Assembly (NCBI GenBank): GCA_937125395.1
Contig: CAKZLI010000010.1
Span: 40,867-104,866 of the forward strand
Direction: 5' to 3'
Source: an uncultured Glaciecola sp.
Lineage (GTDB): Bacteria; Pseudomonadota; Gammaproteobacteria; Enterobacterales; Alteromonadaceae
DNA length: 64,000 nt
In this document: positions 21,257 to 33,539 of the stretch, piece by piece
How the letters are laid out: each line of letters begins with the position of its first letter
Numbering within the stretch: the stretch's first letter is position 1
Translations under genes and position numbers: made by a program
The notes under the pieces: model-generated
Told to the model about the DNA's origin: nothing
The model's input: the letters and a program-made list of their open reading frames with translations, nothing else
Database searches by the model: none

Positions 21257-22234
21257 TCCACCAAAACGGATCGCAGCATCGGCTTGGGCTTGGACGACAG
21301 GTTTAGCATGAAATGCCATGCCTAGACCAGCTTGGCCCATCATCAGCAAATCATTAGCACCATCGCCTAAGGCAATGGTCTGGCGCAATGGGATAGCATG
21401 CTGCTGTGCGATACGAGTCACTGTATCGGCTTTGGCTTGCGCATCGACAATTGCACCGAGTACAACCCCGGTTAAATGTCCATCTAGCACTTCTAGCTCA
21501 TTAGCAAAAGCGGCATCTAAACCTAATCGATGTTGCAAATAATGCGCAAAATACGTAAAGCCACCCGAAGCAATCACTGTTTTCCAACCGTTACCTTGCA
21601 ATGTCTGTAATAATGCATGCACGCCTGGCATTAGCGGAATACTATCGCGGATGGCTTGTAATAACTGCACATCAATACCGTCAAGCACTGCAACACGTTG
21701 TTGTAGACTTTGCGCAAAATCAAGCTGCCCAGACATCGCCAGCTCTGTCACTTCGCTGACTTCTTCACCTTTGCCACACAATTTTGCAATCTCATCAATA
21801 CACTCAATCTGGATCACAGTCGAATCCATATCCATGACAATCAACCCCGGTGATGACAACTGCGGTGCATTATTGATACAAAATACGTCCACATTGTATT
21901 GCTCAGCAATCTGAGCTAACCAAGTATTATCCAATGGCTCGCTGACACAAATTTGTACCACAGTCGCACTAAACGCATCTGAGAGTGGGTGTAAACGAAT
22001 GGATTGATGCGTGATGGCTTGAGGGAATTGATTGAGGATAGCTTGCAGCAAATACGCATTTAAATGTTGTGCTGAAATCGTCAATACATACTGATCATCG
22101 GCAATAGCAAACTCAGCATCAAGACTATACCAAGCCTGCTCACTCGCCTGGTAATGCTGATGCGGATAAATGGACAAATACTGTAACAATGCCTGATGAG
22201 AATAGAGACTTGAATCTGAAAAAACCTGAGACAT
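21227..22234 (-). CDS. serB: Phosphoserine phosphatase
   Basis: VMDMDSTVIQIECIDEIAKLCG HAD motif, ALGDGANDLLM. Confidence 0.96.
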   Translation of the reverse strand: MSQVFSDSSLYSHQALLQYLSIYPHQHYQASEQAWYSLDAEFAIADDQYVLTISAQHLNAYLLQAILNQFPQAITHQSIRLHPLSDAFSATVVQICVSEPLDNTWLAQIAEQYNVDVFCINNAPQLSSPGLIVMDMDSTVIQIECIDEIAKLCGKGEEVSEVTELAMSGQLDFAQSLQQRVAVLDGIDVQLLQAIRDSIPLMPGVHALLQTLQGNGWKTVIASGGFTYFAHYLQHRLGLDAAFANELEVLDGHLTGVVLGAIVDAQAKADTVTRIAQQHAIPLRQTIALGDGANDLLMMGQAGLGMAFHAKPVVQAQADAAIRFGGLEQTLYALV

Positions 22235-22295
22235 AACACAATCCTAAATACGTAAAAAAACTTGGCAACATCACTGCATTGCTTTACTGTGAGTA

Positions 22296-22883
22296 GTGTA
22301 TCAACAATTCAAAGCATTGCACATGACTAGGTATCTATTCAGAACACTCTTTATCGTATCAAGTTTGATCATTATTGCTTGGGTATGGCAATTACAGCAA
22401 CAAACAACGGCTGTCTATTATAATGATTACACTCAACAATTAGGTCAGCGCCTCAGTACTATCGCTGCGGGTAGTCTAACCCCTTGGCTGAACCAGACCT
22501 TGATATCTGAACAACCTGACTTTCGTGAGCAACTTGATAATACGTTGTCTATCTATCTAACGTTGGGGCACTTTCGCGGCATTGCGGTCTTTAATCGCTT
22601 TGGTGTTGAATTAGGTAACGTCGGTCAAGTCGACAATATTGTGACATTTGTTGATGAACACCCAATCGATTATTCTGTTTTTGTCGCACCGATTAAGGTC
22701 GATGATGTCACCACAGGATATATTCGGTTTGTGGTTGATGATGACATCATGGCTAATCAGCAAGTGCAATTACACAAACAACAACAAGGCATGTTTGTGC
22801 TAACATTGCTCTTAGGCATTATCGTGGGCGGTTTTTTGGTCCGTTTATATTACCGTAAAGCCCGTCGCGCTTTTACTCAATAA
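22296..22883 (+). CDS. AhpA/YtjB family membrane protein
   Basis: Divergent from serB as in related gammaproteobacteria; N- and C-terminal TM segments flanking a periplasmic region. Confidence 0.7.
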   Translation: MYQQFKALHMTRYLFRTLFIVSSLIIIAWVWQLQQQTTAVYYNDYTQQLGQRLSTIAAGSLTPWLNQTLISEQPDFREQLDNTLSIYLTLGHFRGIAVFNRFGVELGNVGQVDNIVTFVDEHPIDYSVFVAPIKVDDVTTGYIRFVVDDDIMANQQVQLHKQQQGMFVLTLLLGIIVGGFLVRLYYRKARRAFTQ

Positions 22884-23660
22884 CGCAAACGTACGCTGCA
22901 CATTATGGCTCGTCATGGTCGCAATGCTATGGCTATCTTGCTTAAATGCCTGCGACAAAACCTGTACAACATCAGTTAAATAAGCCGGTTCATTGCGTTG
23001 ACCTTGCCGGCCAGACATTGGCATATCGGGGGCATCGGTTTCTAATACACAATGCGCTAGACCAACATGCATAATACTTGTTAATGTTTTATGTCCTCTT
23101 GGGTAGGTGATCGTTCCGCCTACCCCCAAACAAAAACCACTATCGACATATTCCTGTGCAATCTGTGCATTCCCAGAAAAAGCATGGATCACGCCCCCTT
23201 GAGTAAAGCCCGTATGCCGAATACGACCAATAATCAAATCATGGGATTTACGGTGGTGAATGATCACTGGTAGGTGCGCCTCTTGAGCTAACTTGAGTTG
23301 CGCATCAAACATCGCTATTTGTATATCGATTGGCGTATCTAATGTGCGATCAATACCGATCTCTCCGATCCCGATGCAGCCCTTATTACCAAGCACACGC
23401 ATTAGCTGGCTGCGCAGCTTCGTCATTAATCCGTCAATCTGCTCATGTTGTAATGCTTTGGGATAAAAGAAAGGATGATGACCTAAGGTAAAATGCACAC
23501 CACAAAAACGTTGTGCCAGTTGTTCGGCAATCGGCCAATGCGTGGGATCAATTCCAGGAATAATACATTGTTGAATGCCGTTTGCTTGAGCGCGGTGCAG
23601 AACAGCATCAATGTCATTGGCAAAACAAGCTAAATCGAGATGACAATGACTATCAATCAT
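22845..23660 (-). CDS. TatD family metal-dependent hydrolase
   Basis: [30 protein letters not shown] motifs. Confidence 0.95.
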   Translation of the reverse strand: MIDSHCHLDLACFANDIDAVLHRAQANGIQQCIIPGIDPTHWPIAEQLAQRFCGVHFTLGHHPFFYPKALQHEQIDGLMTKLRSQLMRVLGNKGCIGIGEIGIDRTLDTPIDIQIAMFDAQLKLAQEAHLPVIIHHRKSHDLIIGRIRHTGFTQGGVIHAFSGNAQIAQEYVDSGFCLGVGGTITYPRGHKTLTSIMHVGLAHCVLETDAPDMPMSGRQGQRNEPAYLTDVVQVLSQAFKQDSHSIATMTSHNVQRTFALLSKSATGFTVI

Positions 23661-24298
23661 GGGTTAAGACGTTGAATATGCCATGTTGTATCAGCTTGTT
23701 TGGTATATTCAAAACGGTCATGCAGGCGATGCTCGCCCCCTTGCCAAAATTCAATCTGTTCAGGTTTAACCAAAAATCCACCCCAAAAATCAGGCAAAGG
23801 GATCTCGCCATTAGCGTATTTTTGTTGTAACTGCGCAAATTGAGTCAACAACATTTGTCGAGACGACACCGGTTGGCTCTGTTTAGACACAATGGCACCA
23901 AGCTGTGAGTCTTTGGGCCGAGAAAAAAAGTATTTCGCGACAGCGCTGCGACTTAGTGGCTGTGCGGTTCCGCAAACACGCACTTGACGTTCTAACATGT
24001 GCCATGGAAAATGTAATGAAATATGAGGATTGTGCGCTAGCTCTTGCGCTTTTCTTGATCCTAAATTGGTATAAAAAACAAACCCATCAGCGTGTAGATC
24101 TTTAAGTAGAACAATCCGCTGTGAAGGCTGGCCTTTGGCGTTGACTGTGGCGATAGTCATTGCATTAGGATCAGGGATTTCAGCGGCAACTGCGACATCT
24201 AACCACTCTTTAAATAACGCCATTGGATCAGGGTTTAAGTCCCCTTCTTCCAATGATCCCAAAGTATATTCTCGGCGATATTGATTAAATTTACTCAT
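23657..24298 (-). CDS. pdxH: Pyridoxamine 5'-phosphate oxidase
   Basis: [49 protein letters not shown]. Confidence 0.96.
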   Translation of the reverse strand: MSKFNQYRREYTLGSLEEGDLNPDPMALFKEWLDVAVAAEIPDPNAMTIATVNAKGQPSQRIVLLKDLHADGFVFYTNLGSRKAQELAHNPHISLHFPWHMLERQVRVCGTAQPLSRSAVAKYFFSRPKDSQLGAIVSKQSQPVSSRQMLLTQFAQLQQKYANGEIPLPDFWGGFLVKPEQIEFWQGGEHRLHDRFEYTKQADTTWHIQRLNP

Positions 24299-24315
24299 GC
24301 TACTTCTCTTATTCT

Positions 24316-25227
24316 TTAATGTTCGCCGTAACCTAGGCTGCGTAAAGCACGTTCATCATCAGCCCAACCTGATTTTACTTTGACCCACAATTCTAAGAAT
24401 ACTTTGTTATCAAATAGCTGTTCTAAATCGCGTCGGGCATCAGTCCCTATCGTTTTAAGATGGCTGCCTTGTTTGCCAATAATCATGCGTTTTTGTGTTT
24501 CTCGTTCAACTAATATCAAGCCATTAATTCGATAGATACCGTTTTCAGTCATTTTGAATTGTTCAATCTCTACCGTCACAGAATACGGTAATTCATCTCC
24601 GGTATAGCGCATTAATTTTTCACGAATAACCTCGGCAGCCATAAAGCGACTGGAACGATCAGTAATGTATTCTTCGGGGAAATAAAATTCACTCTCCGGC
24701 AATTGTCCCATGACCATTTCGCGTAACTCAGGTAAGTATTTACCTAACTTGGCTGAAACCGGCATCACATGCACAAAATCATGTTGCTCATTGAGCCATT
24801 TAAGATGTGCCAACAACTCAGTACGATCCTCGACACAATCGGATTTATTCACAATCGCCCAACAAGGTAATCCTGAGGCTTTGATTTTTTGCAGGACCAT
24901 TGCATCATCAGCATTAAAACGTGTGCCTTCAATAACAAATAAAACTAAGGACACTTCGCCTAAAGTACTCGACGCAGCTCTGTTCATGTAACGGTTAATC
25001 GCCCGTTTTTCTTCACTGTGAAGACCAGGCGTATCGACGTACACGGCTTGTTTATTCTCTTCAGTATCAATACCCATGATGCGGTGACGGGTCGTTTGAG
25101 GTTTACGTGAAGTGATACTGACTTTTTGGCCCACCAAGCGATTCAAAATCGTTGATTTGCCAACATTAGGCCTTCCTACTATGGCAATCATGCCACATTG
25201 AGTTATCAGGTCGTTGTTATCGCTCAT
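24316..25227 (-). CDS. era: GTPase Era
   Basis: [20 protein letters not shown] motifs plus KH domain [13 protein letters not shown]. Confidence 0.97.
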   Translation of the reverse strand: MSDNNDLITQCGMIAIVGRPNVGKSTILNRLVGQKVSITSRKPQTTRHRIMGIDTEENKQAVYVDTPGLHSEEKRAINRYMNRAASSTLGEVSLVLFVIEGTRFNADDAMVLQKIKASGLPCWAIVNKSDCVEDRTELLAHLKWLNEQHDFVHVMPVSAKLGKYLPELREMVMGQLPESEFYFPEEYITDRSSRFMAAEVIREKLMRYTGDELPYSVTVEIEQFKMTENGIYRINGLILVERETQKRMIIGKQGSHLKTIGTDARRDLEQLFDNKVFLELWVKVKSGWADDERALRSLGYGEH

Positions 25228-25949
25228 GCGTGTATTTTCTCTAAAGTATATTGGGCCGCTAACTGCTCTGCTCGCTTTCGGCTCGGACCATCGGCGGTGA
25301 CACTCTGCTCTAATAAAGAGGTCGTACAGCTGACAGTAAATGTTTGGTTATGATCCTTGCCCGTTACTGCAACCACTTCATATAAAGGTAAGTCATGCGA
25401 ATATGCTTGGAGATATTCTTGTAAGCGAGTCTTGGCATCTTTTGGATGATACTCAGGGTCAAGGCGTTGCATGTGTTCGCTAAACCAATCATGAATAAAA
25501 TCAACGCATTGTTGCTGTCCTGCATCCAAATATATCGCACCGATTATTGCTTCAACAGAATCGGCCAAGATTGAAGACCTGCGCTTACCACCGCTTTTTA
25601 ACTCACCGGGGCCCAGCTTGATATATTCACCAAGCCCTTGTTTAAGTGCGATCTCAGCTAACGTGTCCCCTTTAACTACGGCCGAACGCATGCGTGTTAA
25701 TTTGCCTTCTGGAGACTCTGGAAAACGCGTATACAAATAATCAGCAATGATAGCGCCTAAGATGGCATCGCCCAAAAACTCTAAACGCTCGTTATGCTTG
25801 TTGTGCGCAGATTTATGCGTAAGGGCTTGCTGTAAAAGACTCAAATCGTTAAATTGATACTTAATCAAGCGCTGCAGATCAGCCCATTCATTCAGGCCTG
25901 GATTTTTTGCTATGGAACGGCTAGATTCTGAATGTTTAGCCTTACTCAT
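25224..25949 (-). CDS. rnc: Ribonuclease III
   Basis: [12 protein letters not shown] signature, dsRBD C-terminus. Confidence 0.97.
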   Translation of the reverse strand: MSKAKHSESSRSIAKNPGLNEWADLQRLIKYQFNDLSLLQQALTHKSAHNKHNERLEFLGDAILGAIIADYLYTRFPESPEGKLTRMRSAVVKGDTLAEIALKQGLGEYIKLGPGELKSGGKRRSSILADSVEAIIGAIYLDAGQQQCVDFIHDWFSEHMQRLDPEYHPKDAKTRLQEYLQAYSHDLPLYEVVAVTGKDHNQTFTVSCTTSLLEQSVTADGPSRKRAEQLAAQYTLEKIHA

Positions 25950-26845
25950 CGCAACCCACCGGTTCGTTCAAAGCGAATACCGGATGGGATCCATTGTGGT
26001 AATAAACTATCCGTAGCGCGCTCAAATTCAAACGACACCCAAATAGCCACCGCTTTACCAACTAAATGCTCTTCGCTCACAAATCCCCAAAAACGGCTAT
26101 CGCGACTATTATCTCGGTTATCACCTAACACAAAATATTCGCCTTGCGGCACAATCCATTCGTCCATAGCTGTGCCTGGTTGACGGTAGAACTGCGATGC
26201 ACTTGCTGATAATACAGGATGTTGCAGTATCTCATGAGAGTCGCTACCAAGGGTCTCGGTATATTGATTTAGTGGTACTAGATTCTGGGCAAACTCGCTG
26301 GTGTGTTGTTGACTTAACTCAACCAAATACGGTTTGGCACAATCTTGTCCCGTTGGACAGGCTGGCACAACCGTAATCTGCTTAGCACGGTAAAAGACGC
26401 GATCACCCGGTAAACCAACCACACGTTTAATAAAATCCAATTCTGGGTCAGGTGGGTATTTGAATACCACGATATCACCCCGCTCAGGCTCACCAACATC
26501 CCAAAATTTGGTTCGAGTAATCGGATCGCGTAAACCGTAGGTAAATTTCTCGACCAAGATAAAATCACCCACCAACAATGTCGGCATCATTGAACCAGAT
26601 GGTATTTGAAACGGTTCATAAATAAATGACCGCATGACCATCACAAAAGCAATAATCGGGAAGATTTGTTTAGCGGTATCGACGGCATAGGGTAATGGTG
26701 GTTCAAACCCATCAATATTCGATACTCCAGCAGCTAGTGCTGCGCGCTCCCGACGTTTAGGTGCAAACACCAATGAGTCAACCAGCCAAATTAGTCCTGT
26801 TATCAAGGTTAACAAGACTAAGAATATCGAAAACATTTGGGCCAT
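25946..26845 (-). CDS. lepB: Signal peptidase I
   Basis: IPSGSMMPTLLVGDFILVEKF, KRVVGLPGD, GDNRDNSRDSRFWG. Confidence 0.97.
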   Translation of the reverse strand: MAQMFSIFLVLLTLITGLIWLVDSLVFAPKRRERAALAAGVSNIDGFEPPLPYAVDTAKQIFPIIAFVMVMRSFIYEPFQIPSGSMMPTLLVGDFILVEKFTYGLRDPITRTKFWDVGEPERGDIVVFKYPPDPELDFIKRVVGLPGDRVFYRAKQITVVPACPTGQDCAKPYLVELSQQHTSEFAQNLVPLNQYTETLGSDSHEILQHPVLSASASQFYRQPGTAMDEWIVPQGEYFVLGDNRDNSRDSRFWGFVSEEHLVGKAVAIWVSFEFERATDSLLPQWIPSGIRFERTGGLR

Positions 26846-28641
26846 TATTTACCTACCTTTAATACAGCTAAGAATGCGTCTTGTGGTAATTCAACATTAC
26901 CGACTTGTTTCATTCGCTTCTTACCGTCTTTTTGTTTTTGGAGTAATTTTTTCTTACGGCTAATATCACCGCCATAACATTTTGCAATCACGTTTTTACG
27001 AAGTTGTTTGACGGTACTTCGGGCCACAACATGCGATCCAATCGTAGCTTGTATTGCAATATCAAACATCTGCCGTGGGATTAACTCGCGTAACTTATCC
27101 ACTAACTGACGGCCACGTGTTTGGCAATTGTCTTTGTGAGTAATCAGTGCCAGCGCATCAACTCGCTCACCATTAATCAAAATATCTAAACGGCACATAT
27201 CTGCATGGTTGAACTTTTTGAAGTTATAATCCAACGAGGCAAAGCCACGTGAAGTCGATTTTAGTCGATCAAAGAAATCCAATACCACTTCGGCCATCGG
27301 CAACTCATAGGTCACCGCAACTTGTTTACCATGATATGCCATGGTGGTTTGCACACCGCGTTTTTCGATACACAAGGTAATGACATTACCTAAATACTCT
27401 GATGGCACCAAAATATTCGCTTCAACAATCGGTTCACGTATCTGTTCGATATCATTTACCGGTGGTAACTTGGACGGATTATCCACCAACATCGTCTCGC
27501 CTTTGGTGGTCACAACTTCATACACCACGGTGGGTGCTGTGGTGATCAAATCCAAATTATATTCACGTTCTAAGCGTTCTTGGATAATCTCCATGTGGAG
27601 CATGCCTAAAAAGCCAATACGGAAACCAAAACCAAGTGCAGATGAACTTTCCGGCTCATAAAATAATGACGCGTCATTGAGGCTTAATTTAGCCAATGCA
27701 TCACGAAAATCTTCATATTCATCGGAACTAACCGGGAACAAACCTGCGTATACTTGTGGTTTTACTTTTTTAAAGCCGGGCAAAACTCCGGTCGCCGGGT
27801 TATTCGCTAGAGTAATGGTATCCCCTACTGGCGCACCATGTATTTCTTTAATGCCAGCGATGATAAAACCCACTTCACCGCTTGATAGTGTACCGGTATT
27901 AGTTGCCTTAGGTGTGAATATACCGACTTTATCTACCTGATGCACCTGACCGTTAGACATGATTTTGATCTTGTCTTTGCTATTCAACTTACCATCAATG
28001 ACGCGCACTAACGACACAACACCTTGATAGTTATCAAACCAACTATCGATAATTAATGCTTTTAGCGGCGCATCCGGATCCCCTTCTGGTGGGGGAATAC
28101 GCGCGACAATCTCTTCAAGAACTAGATCGATACCAATACCCGTTTTGGCAGAGCATTGCACGGCATCCACCGCATCAATGCCAACAATGTCTTCAATCTC
28201 TTCAGCTACACGCATCGGATCTGCTTGTGGTAAATCGATTTTGTTCAAAATCGGGACCACTTCCATCTCCAAATCAATCGCGGTATAACAATTGGCTAAG
28301 GTCTGTGCTTCAACGCCTTGCCCAGCATCCACTACCAGTAACGCACCTTCACAAGCGGCTAATGAACGGGATACCTCATAAGTAAAATCAACGTGACCAG
28401 GAGTGTCGATAAAGTTAAGTTGATACACTTCACCGTCATTGGCTTTATAATTCAGTGTGACACTTTGTGCCTTAATGGTGATCCCACGTTCTTTTTCTAA
28501 ATCCATAGAGTCGAGGACTTGTGCAGCCATTTCACGATCAGTTAGACCGCCACACTGCTGAATTAAACGGTCAGATAAGGTTGATTTACCGTGGTCAATG
28601 TGGGCAATAATCGAGAAATTACGAATGTTTTTATGTTGCAT
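26845..28641 (-). CDS. lepA: Elongation factor 4 (LepA)
   Basis: [21 protein letters not shown]; full-length with LepA C-terminal domain. Confidence 0.98.
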   Translation of the reverse strand: MQHKNIRNFSIIAHIDHGKSTLSDRLIQQCGGLTDREMAAQVLDSMDLEKERGITIKAQSVTLNYKANDGEVYQLNFIDTPGHVDFTYEVSRSLAACEGALLVVDAGQGVEAQTLANCYTAIDLEMEVVPILNKIDLPQADPMRVAEEIEDIVGIDAVDAVQCSAKTGIGIDLVLEEIVARIPPPEGDPDAPLKALIIDSWFDNYQGVVSLVRVIDGKLNSKDKIKIMSNGQVHQVDKVGIFTPKATNTGTLSSGEVGFIIAGIKEIHGAPVGDTITLANNPATGVLPGFKKVKPQVYAGLFPVSSDEYEDFRDALAKLSLNDASLFYEPESSSALGFGFRIGFLGMLHMEIIQERLEREYNLDLITTAPTVVYEVVTTKGETMLVDNPSKLPPVNDIEQIREPIVEANILVPSEYLGNVITLCIEKRGVQTTMAYHGKQVAVTYELPMAEVVLDFFDRLKSTSRGFASLDYNFKKFNHADMCRLDILINGERVDALALITHKDNCQTRGRQLVDKLRELIPRQMFDIAIQATIGSHVVARSTVKQLRKNVIAKCYGGDISRKKKLLQKQKDGKKRMKQVGNVELPQDAFLAVLKVGK

Positions 28642-28796
28642 AAACGGGCTATATACCTAAGTTAAAAAAACTAAATCAAGCATTTGAGTCACTTGACCAT
28701 TAATAACTCGATTTTACCTTGAACTGCAGCTAAATGCTAACAATAGTCAATAAATCACAGATTGAATGTAGCGTTATAGCGACACTTAACTGTGAC

Positions 28797-29300
28797 TTAA
28801 CTGAGGTCGATGACAGAGATGTCCGACGAAATTGGCATCGGTATAATCCGACAAAGCTTGGGAGTGTACTGGGCGTTATCACGTTTAAGCCAAGATGATA
28901 TTAGTATAAAGGTGATAAAGGTGACCAGTAAAGCAACAGTAAACGCCACTAATTCATGACCTAACAGCCCATTATTAAAGATGTGACTCATGAGCATTGT
29001 CGTGGCCACAAAAATGATAATTGGCAGTAAATACAGCATGAATGAGGCATGCACTAGGCGTGATTCACTCATGCCCAACTCTACTTTTTGCCCAACACAT
29101 ACCTCTTCATTAACACGAAATAGGAAGGTTTCGGGCTGGGGCGTAAAAAACGTTGCGACGACGCTGGTAGAGCAATTCGCTTCAGCTTGACAGCTACCAC
29201 AGGTTGTCTTGATGGCTGTGCTGACACCAATGATCGTTTCGTTCAGTGCGCCAGGCTCAGATTGTTCAATGTGGGTTATCACGCCTTGTTCGATAAGCAT
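28797..29300 (-). CDS. rseC: SoxR-reducing/sigma-E modulator RseC
   Basis: CGSCQAEANC cysteine cluster, two TM helices, position after rseB. Confidence 0.92.
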   Translation of the reverse strand: MLIEQGVITHIEQSEPGALNETIIGVSTAIKTTCGSCQAEANCSTSVVATFFTPQPETFLFRVNEEVCVGQKVELGMSESRLVHASFMLYLLPIIIFVATTMLMSHIFNNGLLGHELVAFTVALLVTFITFILISSWLKRDNAQYTPKLCRIIPMPISSDISVIDLS

Positions 29301-29320
29301 TGCTATGTCGCCTTTATCAC

Positions 29321-30421
29321 CTAGGGAGTGTTTGGGTCACGTTTGGACTCAGTTGCAGAAGTCGCACTCACGTTTTGGGCTGGAACCGACTCTATCATTT
29401 GCATAATACGTTGCGCGGTTGCTGGTGGCAACTTACCGACAATACTTACCTGTAAACCATCATTAACCCGCGATAAAAAGGTCGTCGCATCTTTCACAAA
29501 TAACACATCTTCAGCTTGTGCTACGACGGCTTTTTGTAAGTAAACTGACACATCGACCATTCCATCAGACAGCAAAGCATACTCAACCACATCACCAGTA
29601 ATCGATAAGCGGTGAATATCACGTTTCACTTTCACCATGCCGATAGGTAAACGACTTATATTCCAGTTAAGTTCAAACGCTTTAGGTGGGTTGATATGCA
29701 TGATATCTGGCATGTCACTGTTCATTAATTGCGTAAAACTGGCATTGGGGGAGTCGGTAATGACAAGGTTAGTTGCTTGTACTTGCTCGATCAACTCCCC
29801 TTTTAGATTGACGGTATTGAGCTTTAGCGGGAGTAAAGACTCGGTATCAATCCACAGCGTGTAGTTGTAACGGCTACTATCTCGACTGACTACCCGTAGT
29901 TGCCATGCGTCATTGCCCGCAACACGGCTTTTTCCCACAAGAATAACTTCGTAGGCCGTTTTGATCTGTGCTGGATCACGGATTAAGTTGTGCGCAAATG
30001 GGCCATGAATATGCGATTGCTGTAAGGTATGCGCGGGCATATCTGGGTTAAAATAACTGACTTGGTTATCAAATCGCACGATTTTGGCATTGGGACCATT
30101 GAGCTCACTGAGTAATTCTACTGCAACGGTGCTGCTATCGGAGTTGCTGACAACGCCATGCTTCCATAAATAAGGAACCGGCTCCTGTCCAGGACGAAAC
30201 AAGATCAACGCACTCTCGTAATTGAGGGTATTGCTGGCTTGAGCCATCTGCGCTAATAACTCAGCAGGATTTATTTGGGCCGACTCTGGCATCACGTTTG
30301 GCGTATCGTTAGTTTGTGCGGCTGTTGGTGCACTGAGCGTTAATAAACAGAGGAACAAAATGACAAACAGCGACGTTTCAAAAAAAGAAGGTCGCTGTCG
30401 TAAAAATAAATGAATGCACAT
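29321..30421 (-). CDS. rseB: Sigma-E factor regulatory protein RseB (MucB)
   Basis: Signal peptide, MucB/RseB domain, located after rseA. Confidence 0.94.
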   Translation of the reverse strand: MCIHLFLRQRPSFFETSLFVILFLCLLTLSAPTAAQTNDTPNVMPESAQINPAELLAQMAQASNTLNYESALILFRPGQEPVPYLWKHGVVSNSDSSTVAVELLSELNGPNAKIVRFDNQVSYFNPDMPAHTLQQSHIHGPFAHNLIRDPAQIKTAYEVILVGKSRVAGNDAWQLRVVSRDSSRYNYTLWIDTESLLPLKLNTVNLKGELIEQVQATNLVITDSPNASFTQLMNSDMPDIMHINPPKAFELNWNISRLPIGMVKVKRDIHRLSITGDVVEYALLSDGMVDVSVYLQKAVVAQAEDVLFVKDATTFLSRVNDGLQVSIVGKLPPATAQRIMQMIESVPAQNVSATSATESKRDPNTP

Positions 30422-31035
30422 TATTGAGGATTGACCTGCTTGGTTTGGGCTTCTGTAGGTAATGTTTGAGCTGCCTTTAGGCGCAATTGCAGTTGGTGAT
30501 CGACTAACAATGCATTGATACGCTTGCGTTGCTCTAACACCGCTTGACGTTCATTCATTTGCTGTTGTGGCGTTTGAATAGTGCGTGATTGCGCTAAACT
30601 GACGGGAGCTAATCCACCTTGCGGGCCTGACGTCGGTGCGGTCATAAACGGTTGCGTCGTTTCAGTATTGTAATTTTGCACACCCAAAATCATCACCGCA
30701 GCGACACTGGCCGCGACCGCGAACTGAGATGATTGTTTGGCTAATGCAACCGCATTCGACCATAATGGGATAACCTTGCCTTTAGAGGGCGCTAACACGG
30801 TTGGTTCATCGTCCAACGCATCGGCGATATTTTCGAGGAAACTCTTATCAGTGACCAGCACTTCATCACCGCGTAGCGTATCACCAACAAGATGATAATC
30901 TTGCCATTTTTGTTGCAATACAACATCGACTTTAACATCATCAACTTGTGTGGTTGAGGCTTCGCCATCGACCCATGCTGATAGTTGTTCTAATTTATCG
31001 CTCATGCCATTATTTCCATCATTATTGCTATGCAA
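30421..31035 (-). CDS. rseA: Anti-sigma-E factor RseA
   Basis: EQLSAWVDGEAST...WQDYHLVGDTLRG anti-sigma domain, single TM helix. Confidence 0.93.
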   Translation of the reverse strand: MHSNNDGNNGMSDKLEQLSAWVDGEASTTQVDDVKVDVVLQQKWQDYHLVGDTLRGDEVLVTDKSFLENIADALDDEPTVLAPSKGKVIPLWSNAVALAKQSSQFAVAASVAAVMILGVQNYNTETTQPFMTAPTSGPQGGLAPVSLAQSRTIQTPQQQMNERQAVLEQRKRINALLVDHQLQLRLKAAQTLPTEAQTKQVNPQ

Positions 31036-31101
31036 TATACTGTCATTGTAGCTTTAGTACATTAAACTCGCAAATAGTTCAAAGTGAATTCGATTATTTA
31101 A

Positions 31102-31683
31102 TTAATTATTGTGGATCAATGGTGCAATTACCGCGTCAATTGATTCACGAGCCCTAAATATTCGTGAACGTACAGTACCAACTGGACATTCCATAATCGC
31201 GGCAATCTCCTCGTAGCTCATGCCTTCCATTTCTCGAAAGGTGATCGCTATCCGTAATTCGTCAGGTAACCGGTCAATCGCTCGCAACAACACAGTTTCA
31301 ATTTCTTTGGTTAACAGCTTACTTTCAGGAGATGCAATCTCGCGCAATGCTTCTGCACCATCATAAAACTCAGCTTCTTGTGCATCAACATCATTCGCTG
31401 GCGGTTTACGGGATTGCGACACTAAATAATTCTTGGCACTGTTCACCGCAATACGATAAAGCCATGTGTAGAACGCACTATCCCCTCGAAAATTAGGTAA
31501 TGCACGGTACGCTTTGATAAAGGCTTCTTGCGCAACATCGGGTACATCGCCACTATTTTTGACATATCGAGCAATAATATTGGTCACTCGGTTTTGATAT
31601 TTGAGCACTAATAAATTAAAGGCTTTCTTGTCACCGGCTTGTACTTTTTCGACAAGTTGTTGATCTGTAAAATGCTCGCTCAT
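31102..31683 (-). CDS. rpoE: RNA polymerase sigma factor RpoE
   Basis: ECF sigma family; FNLLVLKYQNRV, PDVAQEAFIKAYRAL, MEGMSYEEIAAIMECPVGTVRSRIFRARE. Confidence 0.97.
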   Translation of the reverse strand: MSEHFTDQQLVEKVQAGDKKAFNLLVLKYQNRVTNIIARYVKNSGDVPDVAQEAFIKAYRALPNFRGDSAFYTWLYRIAVNSAKNYLVSQSRKPPANDVDAQEAEFYDGAEALREIASPESKLLTKEIETVLLRAIDRLPDELRIAITFREMEGMSYEEIAAIMECPVGTVRSRIFRARESIDAVIAPLIHNN

Positions 31684-31775
31684 TCGAGCTACTACTCCTT
31701 TGCATTTGAAAAAAAGACGCGTGAGATAGATAAGTAAGACGATAATCTAAAACAAATCACGATCTTCATGCCCTC

Positions 31776-31803
31776 TCTAGACTGCCATTTTTGTGTAAAG
31801 TTC
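31776..31803 (-). promoter_or_regulatory. Probable sigma-E autoregulatory promoter of rpoE: GAACTT-N16-TCTAGA
   Basis: Minus-strand GAACTT (31803-31798), 16-nt spacer, TCTAGA (31781-31776), about 90 nt upstream of rpoE; resembles the ECF sigma-E consensus. Confidence 0.7.
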
Positions 31804-31907
31804 GCTATTATTCGTTTTTTTGACGTATAAGTGAACCTAAACTTACCTTCGACGGGTATTTATGGGTCAATATTATTGATTTAGTTTACCAAATATAAGG
31901 GAAGAGC

Positions 31908-33497
31908 GTGTCAATACAACATGCGTGTGATGTATTAATTATTGGTAGTGGTGCAGCCGGTCTCAGCGTAGCATTGAGTCTTGCGGAGCATTGCCAAGTG
32001 ATCGTTTTATCCAAATCAAATATACAAGAAGGCTCGACACGTTATGCCCAAGGCGGTATTGCAGCCGTGTTTGATGAAAATGATTCGATTGATTCCCATG
32101 TCCAAGATACCTTAATTGCAGGCGCAGGGTTGTGTGATGAAAACGCTGTGCGTTTTACTGCTTCTAATGCCAAAGATGCGATGCAATGGTTAATTGACTT
32201 TGGTATGCCATTTGACCGATTAAACGATAACCAAGATAGTGAGTATCATCTTACTCGTGAGGGTGGACATAGTCATCGACGCATCTTACATGCAGCTGAT
32301 GCGACCGGTGCGGCTGTGCAAGTTACCTTGGTCGATGCCGTACTCCAACATCCCAATATTCATATTTTTGAAGATTATAATGCGATTGATTTAATTAAAT
32401 CGAACCAACACCAACAGCATGCGCTTGGTGCTTACGTATATAATTGTAAAACCAAACACGTCGATGTCATTCAATCACGATTTGTCGTACTCGCCACCGG
32501 CGGCGCAAGTAAAGTCTATCAATATACCTCTAATCCGGATGTGTCCAGTGGTGATGGTATTGCAATGGCTTGGCGTGCTGGGTGTTCTGTTGCCAATATG
32601 GAATTTAATCAATTTCATCCTACGTGTCTATTTCACCCCGATGCAGGGAATTTTTTAATCTCCGAAGCATTGCGCGGTGAAGGTGCAAAATTAGTCCATG
32701 CTGATGGCACGGCATTCATGCACAAATTTGATGAGCGAGGGGATCTTGCTCCGCGTGATATTGTTGCGCGTGCCATTGATTTTGAAATGAAACGTTTGGG
32801 TCAAGATTGTATGTATCTTGACATCACACATCATTCCAATGCGTTTATTATTAAACATTTTCCTAATATTTATCGTAAATGTCGCTCTTTGGGGATCGAT
32901 ATCACCCAACAACCGATCCCAGTGGTTCCTGCAGCACATTATAGCTGTGGTGGAGTTGTTACAAACCAGCATGCCAAAACCGATCTCGATAATGTATATG
33001 CGGTTGGCGAAGTGGCTTACACAGGGTTACATGGTGCGAATCGTATGGCGAGTAATTCATTACTCGAGTGCATCGTATTTGCACGAGCCGGCGCACAAGA
33101 TATCCAAAGCCGTTTAACCCAACCGCTAAAGCAAGAGACAATCAGTGATTGGGATGAGAGCCGCGTAAGTGATTCGGATGAAGAGGTTATCATTCAACAT
33201 AACTGGCATGAACTGCGGCTATCAATGTGGGATTATGTTGGGATTGTTCGCACCGATAAACGACTTGAGCGCGCTTTACGACGAATAGATTTGTTACAAC
33301 AAGAGATCCATGACTACTACGCAAACTTCCGCGTATCTAATAACTTGCTGGAATTACGTAACCTCGTCACCGTCGCTCGCTTAATTATTGTCTGTGCCAT
33401 GCAACGCAAAGAGTCTCGTGGCCTACACTACAACCTTGATTATCCGCAACTCCTTGACGTGGCGAAGCCAACCATCATTACACCGCCAGAACAATAG
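31908..33497 (+). CDS. nadB: L-aspartate oxidase (GTG start)
   Basis: [54 protein letters not shown]; divergent from rpoE. Confidence 0.97.
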   Translation: MSIQHACDVLIIGSGAAGLSVALSLAEHCQVIVLSKSNIQEGSTRYAQGGIAAVFDENDSIDSHVQDTLIAGAGLCDENAVRFTASNAKDAMQWLIDFGMPFDRLNDNQDSEYHLTREGGHSHRRILHAADATGAAVQVTLVDAVLQHPNIHIFEDYNAIDLIKSNQHQQHALGAYVYNCKTKHVDVIQSRFVVLATGGASKVYQYTSNPDVSSGDGIAMAWRAGCSVANMEFNQFHPTCLFHPDAGNFLISEALRGEGAKLVHADGTAFMHKFDERGDLAPRDIVARAIDFEMKRLGQDCMYLDITHHSNAFIIKHFPNIYRKCRSLGIDITQQPIPVVPAAHYSCGGVVTNQHAKTDLDNVYAVGEVAYTGLHGANRMASNSLLECIVFARAGAQDIQSRLTQPLKQETISDWDESRVSDSDEEVIIQHNWHELRLSMWDYVGIVRTDKRLERALRRIDLLQQEIHDYYANFRVSNNLLELRNLVTVARLIIVCAMQRKESRGLHYNLDYPQLLDVAKPTIITPPEQ

Positions 33498-33539
33498 AAC
33501 ACAAGGGGGTCTTTGCTAAGACTTGCGCGTTACTTGGGC

